Assembly: GCF_017874425.1 (NCBI RefSeq)
Contig: NZ_JAGGLL010000018.1
Span: 40,239-104,238, forward strand
Source: Clostridium punense
GTDB lineage: Bacteria; Bacillota; Clostridia; Clostridiales; Clostridiaceae
Direction of reading: 5' to 3'
Length of the DNA: 64,000 bases
Positions within the stretch are counted from its first letter, which is position 1. Each line of letters opens with the position of its first letter. Position numbers and translations under genes: made by a program. Below, in pieces: positions 35,159 to 43,582 of this stretch. The notes below the pieces were generated by a model. It was not told the DNA's origin. It did not search any database and saw only the letters and a list, made by a program, of their open reading frames with translations.

Positions 35159-35526
35159 ATGATGGGAAAAAGGGAAGCTATTAAGTTTTTGGAGAAAAAT
35201 AAAAATAATATAAGGAATAAAAAGGTCACTATAGGTTTTCTCTAACTGTTATAGCCGGCATATTTACTACAGCAGTACCCCTTCTTTGGACAGTTTCTTC
35301 AAGAATTGCAGATGAAAAAAGTAGCAAGTTTAAACTCATTACCCTTATCCTTGCAGCTATAGGGGCATTTATTGGACTTAAGGTTCCCTTTGATAGACTT
35401 GTTAACATCATATATGTAATCAATGGATATGTGGGTATATTGCTACTATTATTAATGATAATTAAAAGTGCTAGAAATTTTGTAAGTACCAACAAAAACA
35501 AGGTGTTAGAAAATAAATCAGTATAA
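35159..35526 (+). pseudogene. Decayed integral membrane protein gene (YkvI-like C-terminal part)
   Basis: An ATG at 35159 with AAAGGGG upstream opens a 28-codon frame that stops at 35243. A second frame, open from 35221 and running to TAA 35526, encodes about 94 residues beginning LTVIAGIFTTAVPLLWTVSSR with two or three hydrophobic helices. This resembles the C-terminal end of YkvI-type membrane proteins (about 350 aa). The gene has lost its 5' two thirds and also carries a frameshift. Family assignment is tentative; the frame break is directly visible. Confidence 0.6.
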
Positions 35527-35540
35527 ATATTAGTTAGGGG

Positions 35541-35589
35541 ACTATTCAATAGGCAAAACATACTTATTGAATAGTTTCTTTTATTTTTT
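35541..35589 (+). terminator. Intrinsic terminator
   Basis: A perfect 11-bp stem (ACTATTCAATA with TATTGAATAGT) is followed by a T-rich run. It lies before the marR promoter. Confidence 0.85.
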
Positions 35590-35681
35590 GATGAAAATTA
35601 TTTTGGAACCTTTAAAAATAAAAGGTTATAGAATAATTTAAAAGGTAAAAAATTATTAACAACAAAGACATATTATTAATA

Positions 35682-35730
35682 TTGACTGTTAGTCGGCTAA
35701 ATGATATTATGAATTATGTTAGACGGCTAA
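35682..35730 (+). promoter_or_regulatory. marR promoter with two palindromic operators
   Basis: TTGACT (35682-35687), a 17-bp spacer and TATTAT (35705-35710) form a good promoter. TTAGTCGGCTAA (35689-35700) fills the spacer. TTAGACGGCTAA (35719-35730) lies at about +8. Their centres are 30 bp apart, three helical turns. This is a textbook layout for autorepression by the MarR protein encoded directly downstream. Confidence 0.85.
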
Positions 35731-35770
35731 TTAATTTTAGCATGTGATACATAGAGGAGGAATATAATAA

Positions 35771-36232
35771 ATGGAGGATAAAGGGTGCTTTAATCCAGAT
35801 AATTTATACCATGTATTTGGGCAAATAATAAAGTTGCATTTTACCCGTTCTCATAACTTGTTAGAGAAACAAGGGATTTATCCAGGACAGCCACCGTTGT
35901 TATTTACATTATATTATAAGGATGGTCAAAGTCAAAAGGAACTTGCAGATAAACTTAGAATTAAGCCTGCAACTGTAACTGTTATGATAACAAGAATGGA
36001 AAAGTCAGAACTGCTTACAAGAAAACAGGATGAGCAAGACCAAAGAATCTCTAGAGTTTTTATTACAGAAAAGGGTAGAGAAATGTGTAAGAAACTTAAG
36101 AGTATTTTTGAAATTCTTAATGAAGAGTGTTTTAGTAATTTTACGGAGGAGGAGAAGGTGTTGCTTCGTAGATTTTTCCTTCAAATGAGGGATAATTTAA
36201 CAAAAGCTAGTTTAGATAAATTAGGTGACTAA
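35771..36232 (+). CDS. MarR-family transcriptional regulator
   Basis: 153 aa. The winged helix is clear: QSQKELADKLRIKPATVTVMITRMEKSELLTRKQDEQDQRISRVFITEKG, where DQRISR is the wing DxR motif. AGAGGAGGAAT precedes the ATG. Two matching 12-bp operators overlap its own promoter. The two ABC exporter genes follow, so ligand-released repression of exporter expression is likely, typical of drug-responsive MarR units. Confidence 0.92.
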   Translation: MEDKGCFNPDNLYHVFGQIIKLHFTRSHNLLEKQGIYPGQPPLLFTLYYKDGQSQKELADKLRIKPATVTVMITRMEKSELLTRKQDEQDQRISRVFITEKGREMCKKLKSIFEILNEECFSNFTEEEKVLLRRFFLQMRDNLTKASLDKLGD

Positions 36233-36437
36233 ACAATTATTAAGTTGATTCATATGAATTTCAGGTAAATATTAAGATGTTTACATTTTGGATTTGTATA
36301 ATATTAGTAGGGGTTAAGCCATAAGTACCTATATATTTTTAAAATTGGTAAGCAATTAAATATATAAGTTGAAGAAAAAATTAATTAATAAGTAGTAAAT
36401 AAAAAGAAGTTATTTAATTGTCAGGAGATGATTATCA

Positions 36438-38165
36438 GTGATTAAGTTATATAAAAACTTAAAGCCATATACTGCTATGGTTATTGCAGTGCTATTTTTT
36501 GTGGCTTTACAATCAATAGGAGATTTGTATCTTCCAACTTTAATGTCTGACATTATCAATGAAGGGGTTATGCAGGGAGATACAAGTAGAATTCTACAAA
36601 TTGGAGGCACTATGCTATTAGTAGCTGGAGCTGGAGTTATTGCTTCTATTCTAGCGAGCTTATTATCAGCAAAGGTTGCTACTGGACTGGGAACAATTTT
36701 AAGAAGTAAGATATTTAGAAAAGTAGAAAGCTTTTCTTTAAATGAGTTTGATAAACTTGGAACTGCCACTCTTATTACAAGAACTACAAATGACGTTACT
36801 CAAATTCAAACAGTTACTGTTATGATAATGCGTATGATGATTAGTGCGCCTATTATGGCAACAGGTGGTATTTTTATGGCTCTTAGCAAGGATAAGCCAC
36901 TTACTTGGGTGCTAGCAGTTTCAATACCTGTTCTTGCAATAGTTGTAGCTATACTAGCATCAAGAATGATGCCGCTATTTAAGCAAGTACAAGTTAAAAT
37001 TGATAGAATTAACTTAGTTTTGCGTGAAAAATTAACAGGAATAAGAGTTATAAGAGCTTTTAACACAATTGAACGTGAGAGAAAGCGTTTTGATGATGCC
37101 AACGTAGATTTAACCGGAAACTATATTAAAGTTAATAGAATAATGGCTTTTATGATGCCTTCTATTATGCTTGTGATGAACTTCACTTCCTTAGCAATTC
37201 TGTGGTTTGGCGGAATTAGAATAAGTGAAGGTAACATGGACTTAGGAGCTCTTGCAGCTTTTACTCAGTATGCAATGCAAATAATGATGTCAATGCTTAT
37301 GCTAGCAATGATGTTTATAATGGTTCCTCGTGCTCAAGCTGCGGCAGTAAGAATTAATGAAGTTTTAGACACTGTGCCAGATATAACAGATGCAGAAAAT
37401 ACAAAGGATTCCTTTACTGGAAAGGGTTATGTAGAATTTAATGATGTAACCTTTAGCTACCATGGAGCTGAACAGCCTGCACTTAATAATATATCCTTTG
37501 CTGCAAAGCCAGGAGAAGTTACTGCTATTATAGGTAGTACTGGTTCAGGTAAGTCTACCTTAGTTAACTTAATTCCAAGATTTTATGATATAGATAGTGG
37601 AAGCATTCTTGTAGATGGGGTAGATGTTAGGGATATTTCCCAAGAGAATCTTCGTAGTAAAATAGGCTTTGTACCACAAAAGGCTGTGCTATTCTCAGGA
37701 ACCATTGCTGAAAATATTAAATTTGGTAGTGATAATGCTACTGAAGAAGAAATTAAACATGCGGCAGAGGTGGCACAAGCAGCGGACTTTATAGCTACTA
37801 TGGATGGAGGCTATGATCACGAAATTGCACAAGGTGGTACAAACGTATCAGGTGGTCAAAAACAACGTCTATCTATAGCTCGTGCTCTAGTTAGAAAACC
37901 TGAAATATATATATTTGATGATAGCTTTTCAGCTTTAGACTTTAAAACAGATGCAAAGCTAAGAGCTGCTCTTAAAAAAGAAACTTTAGAATCCACAGTA
38001 CTAATTGTTGCTCAAAGGGTTGGTACAGTTATGGATGCAGATAGAATTATTGTTTTAGATGAAGGAAGAATTGCGGGAATGGGTACTCACAAAGAGTTAC
38101 TAAATAATTGTGATGTTTACCGTGAAATTGTGTCCTCACAACTTTCAGAGGAGGAGATGAGATAG
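36438..38165 (+). CDS. Heterodimeric ABC exporter, subunit 1
   Basis: 575 aa from GTG 36438 (AGGAG upstream). Six transmembrane helices precede an ATPase with GSTGSGKST (near residue 367), VSGGQKQR and IYIFDDSFSALD. The residue after the Walker B Asp is Asp instead of the catalytic Glu, the mark of the degenerate site of heterodimeric exporters. The partner (2 nt downstream) has the complementary changed signature ISQGQ. It is expected to export drugs or lipids at the cell membrane under MarR control. Confidence 0.9.
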   Translation: MIKLYKNLKPYTAMVIAVLFFVALQSIGDLYLPTLMSDIINEGVMQGDTSRILQIGGTMLLVAGAGVIASILASLLSAKVATGLGTILRSKIFRKVESFSLNEFDKLGTATLITRTTNDVTQIQTVTVMIMRMMISAPIMATGGIFMALSKDKPLTWVLAVSIPVLAIVVAILASRMMPLFKQVQVKIDRINLVLREKLTGIRVIRAFNTIERERKRFDDANVDLTGNYIKVNRIMAFMMPSIMLVMNFTSLAILWFGGIRISEGNMDLGALAAFTQYAMQIMMSMLMLAMMFIMVPRAQAAAVRINEVLDTVPDITDAENTKDSFTGKGYVEFNDVTFSYHGAEQPALNNISFAAKPGEVTAIIGSTGSGKSTLVNLIPRFYDIDSGSILVDGVDVRDISQENLRSKIGFVPQKAVLFSGTIAENIKFGSDNATEEEIKHAAEVAQAADFIATMDGGYDHEIAQGGTNVSGGQKQRLSIARALVRKPEIYIFDDSFSALDFKTDAKLRAALKKETLESTVLIVAQRVGTVMDADRIIVLDEGRIAGMGTHKELLNNCDVYREIVSSQLSEEEMR

Positions 38166-38167
38166 CC

Positions 38168-41100
38168 ATGAGTGAAGATAGAAAAGTAAGTCGTGGACCA
38201 AGAGGTGGCAGAGGCGGTCATGGGCCGATGGGAAGACCTGTGGAAAAGCCAAAGGATTTTAAAGGCACCTTTAGAAGATTAGTTAGATACTTAAGACCCC
38301 ATAAAATAAATTTAATTGTTGTTTTAATATTTGCTATTGCTAGTACTTCTTTTACAATAGCAGCACCTAAAGTTACTAGTAAGGCCATGAATAAACTGCA
38401 AAATGCATATATGGCTCGTAAAATGCTTACAGAACTTTCAAAGGGTCAAAATGAAGCAGTAGACCAGATGAAAGATAAGATGGGCGAGGTTCAAAAGAAG
38501 GTTGTAGATCAAATCAATGACAATATGGCTGAAGGTCAAACTAAGGCTGTAGATTCTATTACCACAAGTATGGCAGATGCACAAATTAAAGCAGTGGATG
38601 AAATGTATAAGGGAATTGCTATACAATTACATCAAGGAGTAGCTAGTGGACAAGTAACTGCTGTAGATAAAATAACTGCTCAAATGGGAACCGTTCAAAA
38701 AGGGTTAGTTGCTCAAATTCAGCAGCAAATGCAACAGATGCAACAAATGCAGCAAGGAGGAGCACAATCACCTCAAACTCCAGGGGGGGCTCAACCTCAG
38801 CAAATGGACCCTAAAACTATTGAAACTATGCAAAAATTAATGAAGCTTCCAATGATTGAAGCACAAGGAAGTAGACAAGAAAAAATTAAAACAACTCTTG
38901 AATTCATTGATATTTTAGAGGCTATGCCAGCTGATGGAAAAATAGATAAGAGTTCTTTAGCTACTACAAGAGATTTACTAAAGCTTCCTATGCTTAATAG
39001 TGTTAGCGATCCAAACCAAAAGGTTAATGTAATTAAAAAGTTTATGAATATGGCAAAAACTATGCCTGGTGGACAGAGTTCATCTATGCAAGTAGATGCA
39101 GCAACCATGGATAAGGCATTAGCTAAGATCCCAGAAATAAGTGACTTTAGCACTAGTTCAAACTCAAATTCATCTAAAACTATGGATGAAAGTGCAAAGA
39201 CTTCTATGGAAAAATTATTAAAGCTTCCACTTATTAAGGATATACAAGATCCAAAGGAAAAGCGTGATAATTTAATTCAACTTGTAGATATATTTAAAAA
39301 TATGCCAGCTATGTCAAGTGGTAGTGCAGACACAGAGAGCAAAATTAAACCAGAAGATATGCAAACTATTCAGAATTTATTAGCACTACCAGATATAAAA
39401 AGTATTACTGATGAAGCAGAGAAAACTGCTACAGTAAGTAAATTAGTAGATATCTTTAGTAAGATGCCAAAGATGAATGAAGATAGTGCAACTAGTGAAG
39501 AAAGTAAAAACATGAGTCCTGAGAAGCTTAAGAATGTTCAAGATTTATTAAATCTTCCTATGATAGATACTATCACTGATCCAGAGGAAAAAACTAAAGT
39601 ATTAAACCAAATGCTTACAATATTTAGCAACATGCCAGATATGGGTAGCAATACTGAAAATGCTACTTCAGAAACAAAAATGGATGCTGAAGGTATAAAA
39701 TCCCTTCAAGAGTTCCTTGGTCTTCCAAAGCTTGATACTTTAACTAATGCTGATGAAAAGGCAGATGTAGCAAGAAAAATAATGGACTTAGGAAAGAAAA
39801 TGCAAGGTACAATGGAGGATGCTCCAGCAAATCCAGAGGATAACATTAAGTTTACTGATGAGCAAGTAAACTCAGTGATTAATGCCATAAGAGAAACTAA
39901 TGGGGAGTACGATTTTGTATACATTGGGCATATTGCATTAATCCTAATAGGCATGTATATAATCAGTGCAATCTTTAGTTTAGTTATGGGACTTGTAATG
40001 TCAGGAGTGTCCCAAAAAACCGTTCGTGATTTAAGAAGAGAAGTAGATGAGAAGCTTTCAAGATTACCACTTAAGTATTTTGATATGCATGCTCATGGAG
40101 ATATACTAAGCCGTGTTACAAATGACGTTGATACTATAGCAACAACTCTTCAACAAAGCTTAACACAGATAATTACATCAGTTATTACTATAATTGGTTA
40201 TATCATAATGATGCTTACTATAAGCCCAATTCTTACTCTAATTGTTATAGCAACACTACCACTATATGTTATTGCTACTGCTCTTATTGCAAAGAAATCT
40301 CAAAAATACTTTGCTGTTCAGCAAAAGGAAATTGGACTTTTAAGTGGGCACGTAGAGGAAATGTACACAGGACACAAAATTGTTAAAGCTTTTGGACATG
40401 AAAAAGACTCTATAGAAGAATTTGAAGCTATAAACAACAGACTTAGAGATACAGGTTGGAAAGCACAGTTTGTTTCTGGTATTATGTTCCCATTAATGAA
40501 CTTTATCAGTAACTTAGGTTATGTAGGCATAAGTATTGTAGGGGGAATGTGGATTACTAAGAGTATCCTTGGAATCGGTGATATCCTTGCCTTTATCCAA
40601 TACTCAAGATCCTTCACAATGCCAATTGTTCAAACTGCCAATATAGCTAACGTTATTCAATCAACTGTAGCTTGTGCTGAGCGTGTATTCCAAATCCTAG
40701 ATGAGGAAGAGGAAATTAAAGACAGCAGTGATGCAGTGGTTCTTGAAAACCCAAGAGGAGAAGTATCCTTTGACCATGTGGCCTTTAGATATAAAGAAGA
40801 TGTACCACTAATTGAAGACATGAATCTACAGGTTAAACAAGGAGATACTATAGCCATAGTTGGACCAACTGGTGCAGGTAAAACTACCCTTGTTAATCTA
40901 TTGATGAGATTCTATGAAATTAATTCCGGTAAGATAAGTATTGATGGAGTTGACATAACTAATATTAAACGTAGTGAACTTCGTAAAATGTTTGGTATGG
41001 TGCTTCAAGATACTTGGCTATATAATGGAACAATTAAAGAAAATATAGCTTATGGAAAAGAAGGAGCTACTATGGATGAAGTTGTAATGGCAGCAAAAGC

Positions 41101-41494
41101 AGCCCATGCAGATCATTTCATAAGAACTCTTCCTCAAGGTTATGATACTGTGCTTAATGAAGAAGGAACTAACATTTCTCAAGGACAAAAGCAGCTTTTA
41201 ACCATAGCTCGTGCAATTCTTGCAGACCCAGCAATATTAATACTTGATGAAGCTACAAGTAGCGTTGATACTAGAACAGAAGTATTAATTCAAAAAGCTA
41301 TGGCTAACTTAATGCAGGGCAGAACTAGCTTTGTAATTGCTCACAGACTTTCAACCATTCGTGATGCAGAATTAATTTTAGTTATGAATAAGGGAACAAT
41401 CATTGAAATGGGAAATCATAAAGAGTTGTTAAATGAAGGTGGCTTCTATGCTGATCTTTACAACAGCCAATTTGCTGGAGAAGATGCTGTTTAA
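38168..41494 (+). CDS. Heterodimeric ABC exporter, subunit 2, with a ~500-residue repeat-rich loop insertion
   Basis: 1108 aa; typical partners are about 600 aa. TM1 is near residues 47-66 and TM2 starts near 583, so about 500 extra residues form the first extracytoplasmic loop. Within it are five 15-residue units of AVDxIxxxMAxxQxK type (97-179), a Gln/Met/Pro-rich linker (183-213), and six units of LLxLPxIxxIxDxxEKx(8)DIFxxMP type (219-545). The N-terminus is Arg/Gly-rich. The ATPase has GPTGAGKTT, an altered signature ISQGQKQ and canonical ILILDEATSSVD. Frame and codon use are continuous, so it is not an assembly fusion. Confidence 0.9.
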   Translation: MSEDRKVSRGPRGGRGGHGPMGRPVEKPKDFKGTFRRLVRYLRPHKINLIVVLIFAIASTSFTIAAPKVTSKAMNKLQNAYMARKMLTELSKGQNEAVDQMKDKMGEVQKKVVDQINDNMAEGQTKAVDSITTSMADAQIKAVDEMYKGIAIQLHQGVASGQVTAVDKITAQMGTVQKGLVAQIQQQMQQMQQMQQGGAQSPQTPGGAQPQQMDPKTIETMQKLMKLPMIEAQGSRQEKIKTTLEFIDILEAMPADGKIDKSSLATTRDLLKLPMLNSVSDPNQKVNVIKKFMNMAKTMPGGQSSSMQVDAATMDKALAKIPEISDFSTSSNSNSSKTMDESAKTSMEKLLKLPLIKDIQDPKEKRDNLIQLVDIFKNMPAMSSGSADTESKIKPEDMQTIQNLLALPDIKSITDEAEKTATVSKLVDIFSKMPKMNEDSATSEESKNMSPEKLKNVQDLLNLPMIDTITDPEEKTKVLNQMLTIFSNMPDMGSNTENATSETKMDAEGIKSLQEFLGLPKLDTLTNADEKADVARKIMDLGKKMQGTMEDAPANPEDNIKFTDEQVNSVINAIRETNGEYDFVYIGHIALILIGMYIISAIFSLVMGLVMSGVSQKTVRDLRREVDEKLSRLPLKYFDMHAHGDILSRVTNDVDTIATTLQQSLTQIITSVITIIGYIIMMLTISPILTLIVIATLPLYVIATALIAKKSQKYFAVQQKEIGLLSGHVEEMYTGHKIVKAFGHEKDSIEEFEAINNRLRDTGWKAQFVSGIMFPLMNFISNLGYVGISIVGGMWITKSILGIGDILAFIQYSRSFTMPIVQTANIANVIQSTVACAERVFQILDEEEEIKDSSDAVVLENPRGEVSFDHVAFRYKEDVPLIEDMNLQVKQGDTIAIVGPTGAGKTTLVNLLMRFYEINSGKISIDGVDITNIKRSELRKMFGMVLQDTWLYNGTIKENIAYGKEGATMDEVVMAAKAAHADHFIRTLPQGYDTVLNEEGTNISQGQKQLLTIARAILADPAILILDEATSSVDTRTEVLIQKAMANLMQGRTSFVIAHRLSTIRDAELILVMNKGTIIEMGNHKELLNEGGFYADLYNSQFAGEDAV

Positions 41495-41522
41495 AATATA
41501 ACCGTATAAATAAAAACGTGAG

Positions 41523-41560
41523 AAAACTGCTGATAGATAAATTGTCAGCAGTTTTCCTTT
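41523..41560 (+). terminator. Intrinsic terminator of the ABC exporter operon
   Basis: A perfect 11-bp stem (AAAACTGCTGA with TCAGCAGTTTT) ends in CCTTT. Confidence 0.8.
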
Positions 41561-41674
41561 AGGTAAAAAAGTATTTCCATAACTTTTCCTAAAATGATTG
41601 TAGTTGTGGTGGCAATTCTATTATTAAAATCCATGATAAATTTAAAGATTGAGTTGAAAAGTTACATATTTTTC

Positions 41675-41918
41675 TTGACACAACATAAATCCTATACTAA
41701 AAATAATATATACATAAACTCTTTAGCAACATTTTGGAAGCCTTAAGTATGCCATGTTCCTTAAGTGGCAATTGTTCAGACTAGATAAGATACTTTGTTG
41801 TAACATACGCAGTTTGTTCACAAAGATATCTTTCTTCACAAATATCTATTTGATTAGTCTAAATAAGCTTCTAAAGTTGTTGCACACAATGAACTTGTTC
41901 ACAATGAACTTGTTCATT
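41675..41918 (+). promoter_or_regulatory. Regulatory region of the NprR-like regulator, with tandem palindromes
   Basis: A weak promoter (TTGACA 41675-41680, 17 bp, TAAAAA) is followed by several TGTTCA half-sites. Directly before the gene is a tandem 15-bp repeat ACAATGAACTTGTTC (41886-41900 and 41901-41915); each unit is a palindrome, and the second extends to AATGAACTTGTTCATT. A further direct repeat TTCACAAAGATATCT / TTCACAAATATCT lies at 41817-41847. The palindromes are candidate binding sites for the encoded HTH protein. No gene is supported between 41561 and 41966. Confidence 0.6.
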
Positions 41919-41966
41919 ATTTAAAAGTATATTTTATTGGGCAAATAATTATAAGAAGGTGGCATA

Positions 41967-43262
41967 ATGGCATTTTTAACACCAGGGGAAAAGTTAAAAT
42001 ATTTGAGAAAGCAGTTAAATGTTACACAAGAACAGTTAAAGGCTGCTAATATATCAAGAAGTTTTATAAGTTTGGTAGAATGTAATAAACGTAGATTAAC
42101 AAAGGAAACTGCAGAGAGACTTATAGAGGTATTAATGAAAGCAGCTGCTGATAATAAAGTTAGTATAGATGTTGATTTGAACTATCTAACAATGTCTGAA
42201 GTTGATGCAGCTATTTATTATTGTAATAATATCATAAAAACTTATGATAAGTTATTAAACATAGAAGATTTAAATGAAGTAATTGAAATTTCAAAGAAGT
42301 ATAGGTTAAATGATATAGCTTATGAAGCATTTTTAATTAAAGCAAATATCTTGTATGACGAAAATGAATACTTACATGCCTTTCAATGTTATGAATCAGC
42401 TTTAGAATTTAGTATTTTATTACAAAATGCTGATAGTATGAGTATGCTATACAATAAATTGGGTAAGTGCAAATTAAAGCTAATTAGCTATGAGGAGGCA
42501 TTAGCCTACTTTAATAGAGCATATGAAATTGCTGAGGATCAGGATAATAAGATACGTAAAGAAAACGCTTTGTTTAATAGAGCTTTGGTATACAAATTTC
42601 TTGGTGATATTCCACTTGCTTTAAGCAATTTAGAGGAATTCTTGAAGATAATTACTAAAGAAGAACGCCTTGATATATATTTAAATGGAATGATGCTGAA
42701 AGGGAATTGCTATGTAGCTATCAATGAATATAAAAATGCTTTAGATATTTTTTTACAATTGAATGAAATAATAGATAAAATTAAACAGCCCACATTAGCT
42801 GGCTATATGTATAACAATACAGCTGTATCATATTCAAAGTTAGGCTTTATCCAACAAGCATTAGATTACTTTGATAAGGCTGAAGAGATTAGAAGAAATG
42901 GTGAAGAATTAAATTTAGCCTACACTTATATAGATAAAGCTACCATGTTAATGGAGCAAAGTCGTACATGTGAGGCAACTAATTTATTGGAGAAGGCCAT
43001 GTTCATTGGAGAGAAGTTTAATGATATAAAATGCGTTTTAGATGCAGTATCATTGTTAGAAAGAATTTATATAGACATAGGTGATAACGAAAGGCTTGAG
43101 GAAGTTTATATACACTCCCTATACATACTTGAGAATAACAATGCAAAAAATAAAATCTTAGAGTTACTACCAAAATTAACTTTATTAAGTATACACAGCT
43201 TGAACTTAGATTTATCAAAAAAATATCTAAACCAGATGATTAATTTACAAAAATGTAACTAA
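41967..43262 (+). CDS. HTH-TPR regulator of the RRNPP (NprR/PlcR-like) family
   Basis: 431 aa. Residues 8-60 are an XRE-type helix-turn-helix (GEKLKYLRKQLNVTQEQL, ISRSFISLVECNKRRLTKETAERL). From about residue 90 to the end there are repeated TPR helices, such as AFQCYESALEFSILLQ, EALAYFNRAYEIAE, ALDIFLQLNEI and ALDYFDKAEEIRR. Length and layout match NprR-type cytoplasmic receptors of secreted, re-imported peptides. A 46-codon secreted-peptide gene lies 75 nt downstream. AGAAGGTGG precedes the ATG. Tandem palindromes upstream suggest autoregulation. Confidence 0.88.
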   Translation: MAFLTPGEKLKYLRKQLNVTQEQLKAANISRSFISLVECNKRRLTKETAERLIEVLMKAAADNKVSIDVDLNYLTMSEVDAAIYYCNNIIKTYDKLLNIEDLNEVIEISKKYRLNDIAYEAFLIKANILYDENEYLHAFQCYESALEFSILLQNADSMSMLYNKLGKCKLKLISYEEALAYFNRAYEIAEDQDNKIRKENALFNRALVYKFLGDIPLALSNLEEFLKIITKEERLDIYLNGMMLKGNCYVAINEYKNALDIFLQLNEIIDKIKQPTLAGYMYNNTAVSYSKLGFIQQALDYFDKAEEIRRNGEELNLAYTYIDKATMLMEQSRTCEATNLLEKAMFIGEKFNDIKCVLDAVSLLERIYIDIGDNERLEEVYIHSLYILENNNAKNKILELLPKLTLLSIHSLNLDLSKKYLNQMINLQKCN

Positions 43263-43303
43263 AAGTTCACTTAAATACTGTAACTATACGTGGAAGTCTA
43301 TGA

Positions 43304-43309
43304 TATAAT
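43304..43309 (+). promoter_or_regulatory. Extended -10 promoter of the pheromone gene
   Basis: TGATATAAT (TATAAT at 43304-43309) lies 28 nt before the peptide ATG and has no good -35, which suits activator dependence. AAGTTCAC upstream at 43264-43271 resembles the GTTCA half-site found before the regulator gene. Confidence 0.55.
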
Positions 43310-43337
43310 ATAAAACAAATAATGGGGGGGAGAGTTT

Positions 43338-43478
43338 ATGAGAAATACTAAAGTCAAAAAAGTAATTATTCTTTGTATAGTGCTAGTTGGCTTATTTGTT
43401 GGAGCACCAAAGAGATTTGGTCATGATCCTGAGCCTGTGGGAATGAATAATAATATTTACCAGGAAAAACTACTTTAG
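43338..43478 (+). CDS. Putative RRNPP pheromone precursor (46 aa)
   Basis: A very strong site (GGGGGGGAGAG) precedes ATG 43338; the frame ends at TAG 43478. The product has a basic start (RNTKVKKV), a hydrophobic core (VIILCIVLVGLFVGAP) and a short polar tail (KRFGHDPEPVGMNNNIYQ...). This is the organisation of Phr/NprX/PapR precursors. HDPEPVG in the tail aligns by eye with the NprX pheromone SKPDIVG (shared P, acidic, V, G). Its place directly behind an NprR-like gene with its own promoter and terminator strengthens the call. The mature peptide boundaries are inferred. Confidence 0.8.
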   Translation: MRNTKVKKVIILCIVLVGLFVGAPKRFGHDPEPVGMNNNIYQEKLL

Positions 43479-43544
43479 CATTGAAGTTTCAAAAGGTACA
43501 TATTATTTTTTAAAACAAGTTTTATTTAATAATTTTGAACTAAC

Positions 43545-43582
43545 AATAGATTCTATACTTTTGTATAGGGTCTATTTTTTTA
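43545..43582 (+). terminator. Intrinsic terminator of the pheromone gene
   Basis: A 13-bp stem (ATAGATTCTATAC with GTATAGGGTCTAT, two G-U pairs) has a TTTT loop and a T7 run. Confidence 0.85.

Noticed and set aside
35229..35561. 110-codon minus-strand frame
   Set aside because: It lies opposite the membrane-protein remnant and the terminator, and its composition follows the plus-strand helices.
41716..41732. 17-nt identical stretch also found at 51506-51522
   Set aside because: In AT-rich DNA of this length a 17-nt match is expected by chance about once; no symmetry or positional logic supports it.
41594..41746. 50-codon frame with a hydrophobic N-terminus upstream of the NprR-like gene
   Set aside because: No Shine-Dalgarno (preceded by CTTTTCCTAAA) and it covers the likely promoter of the regulator. 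Conservation would be needed to revive it.
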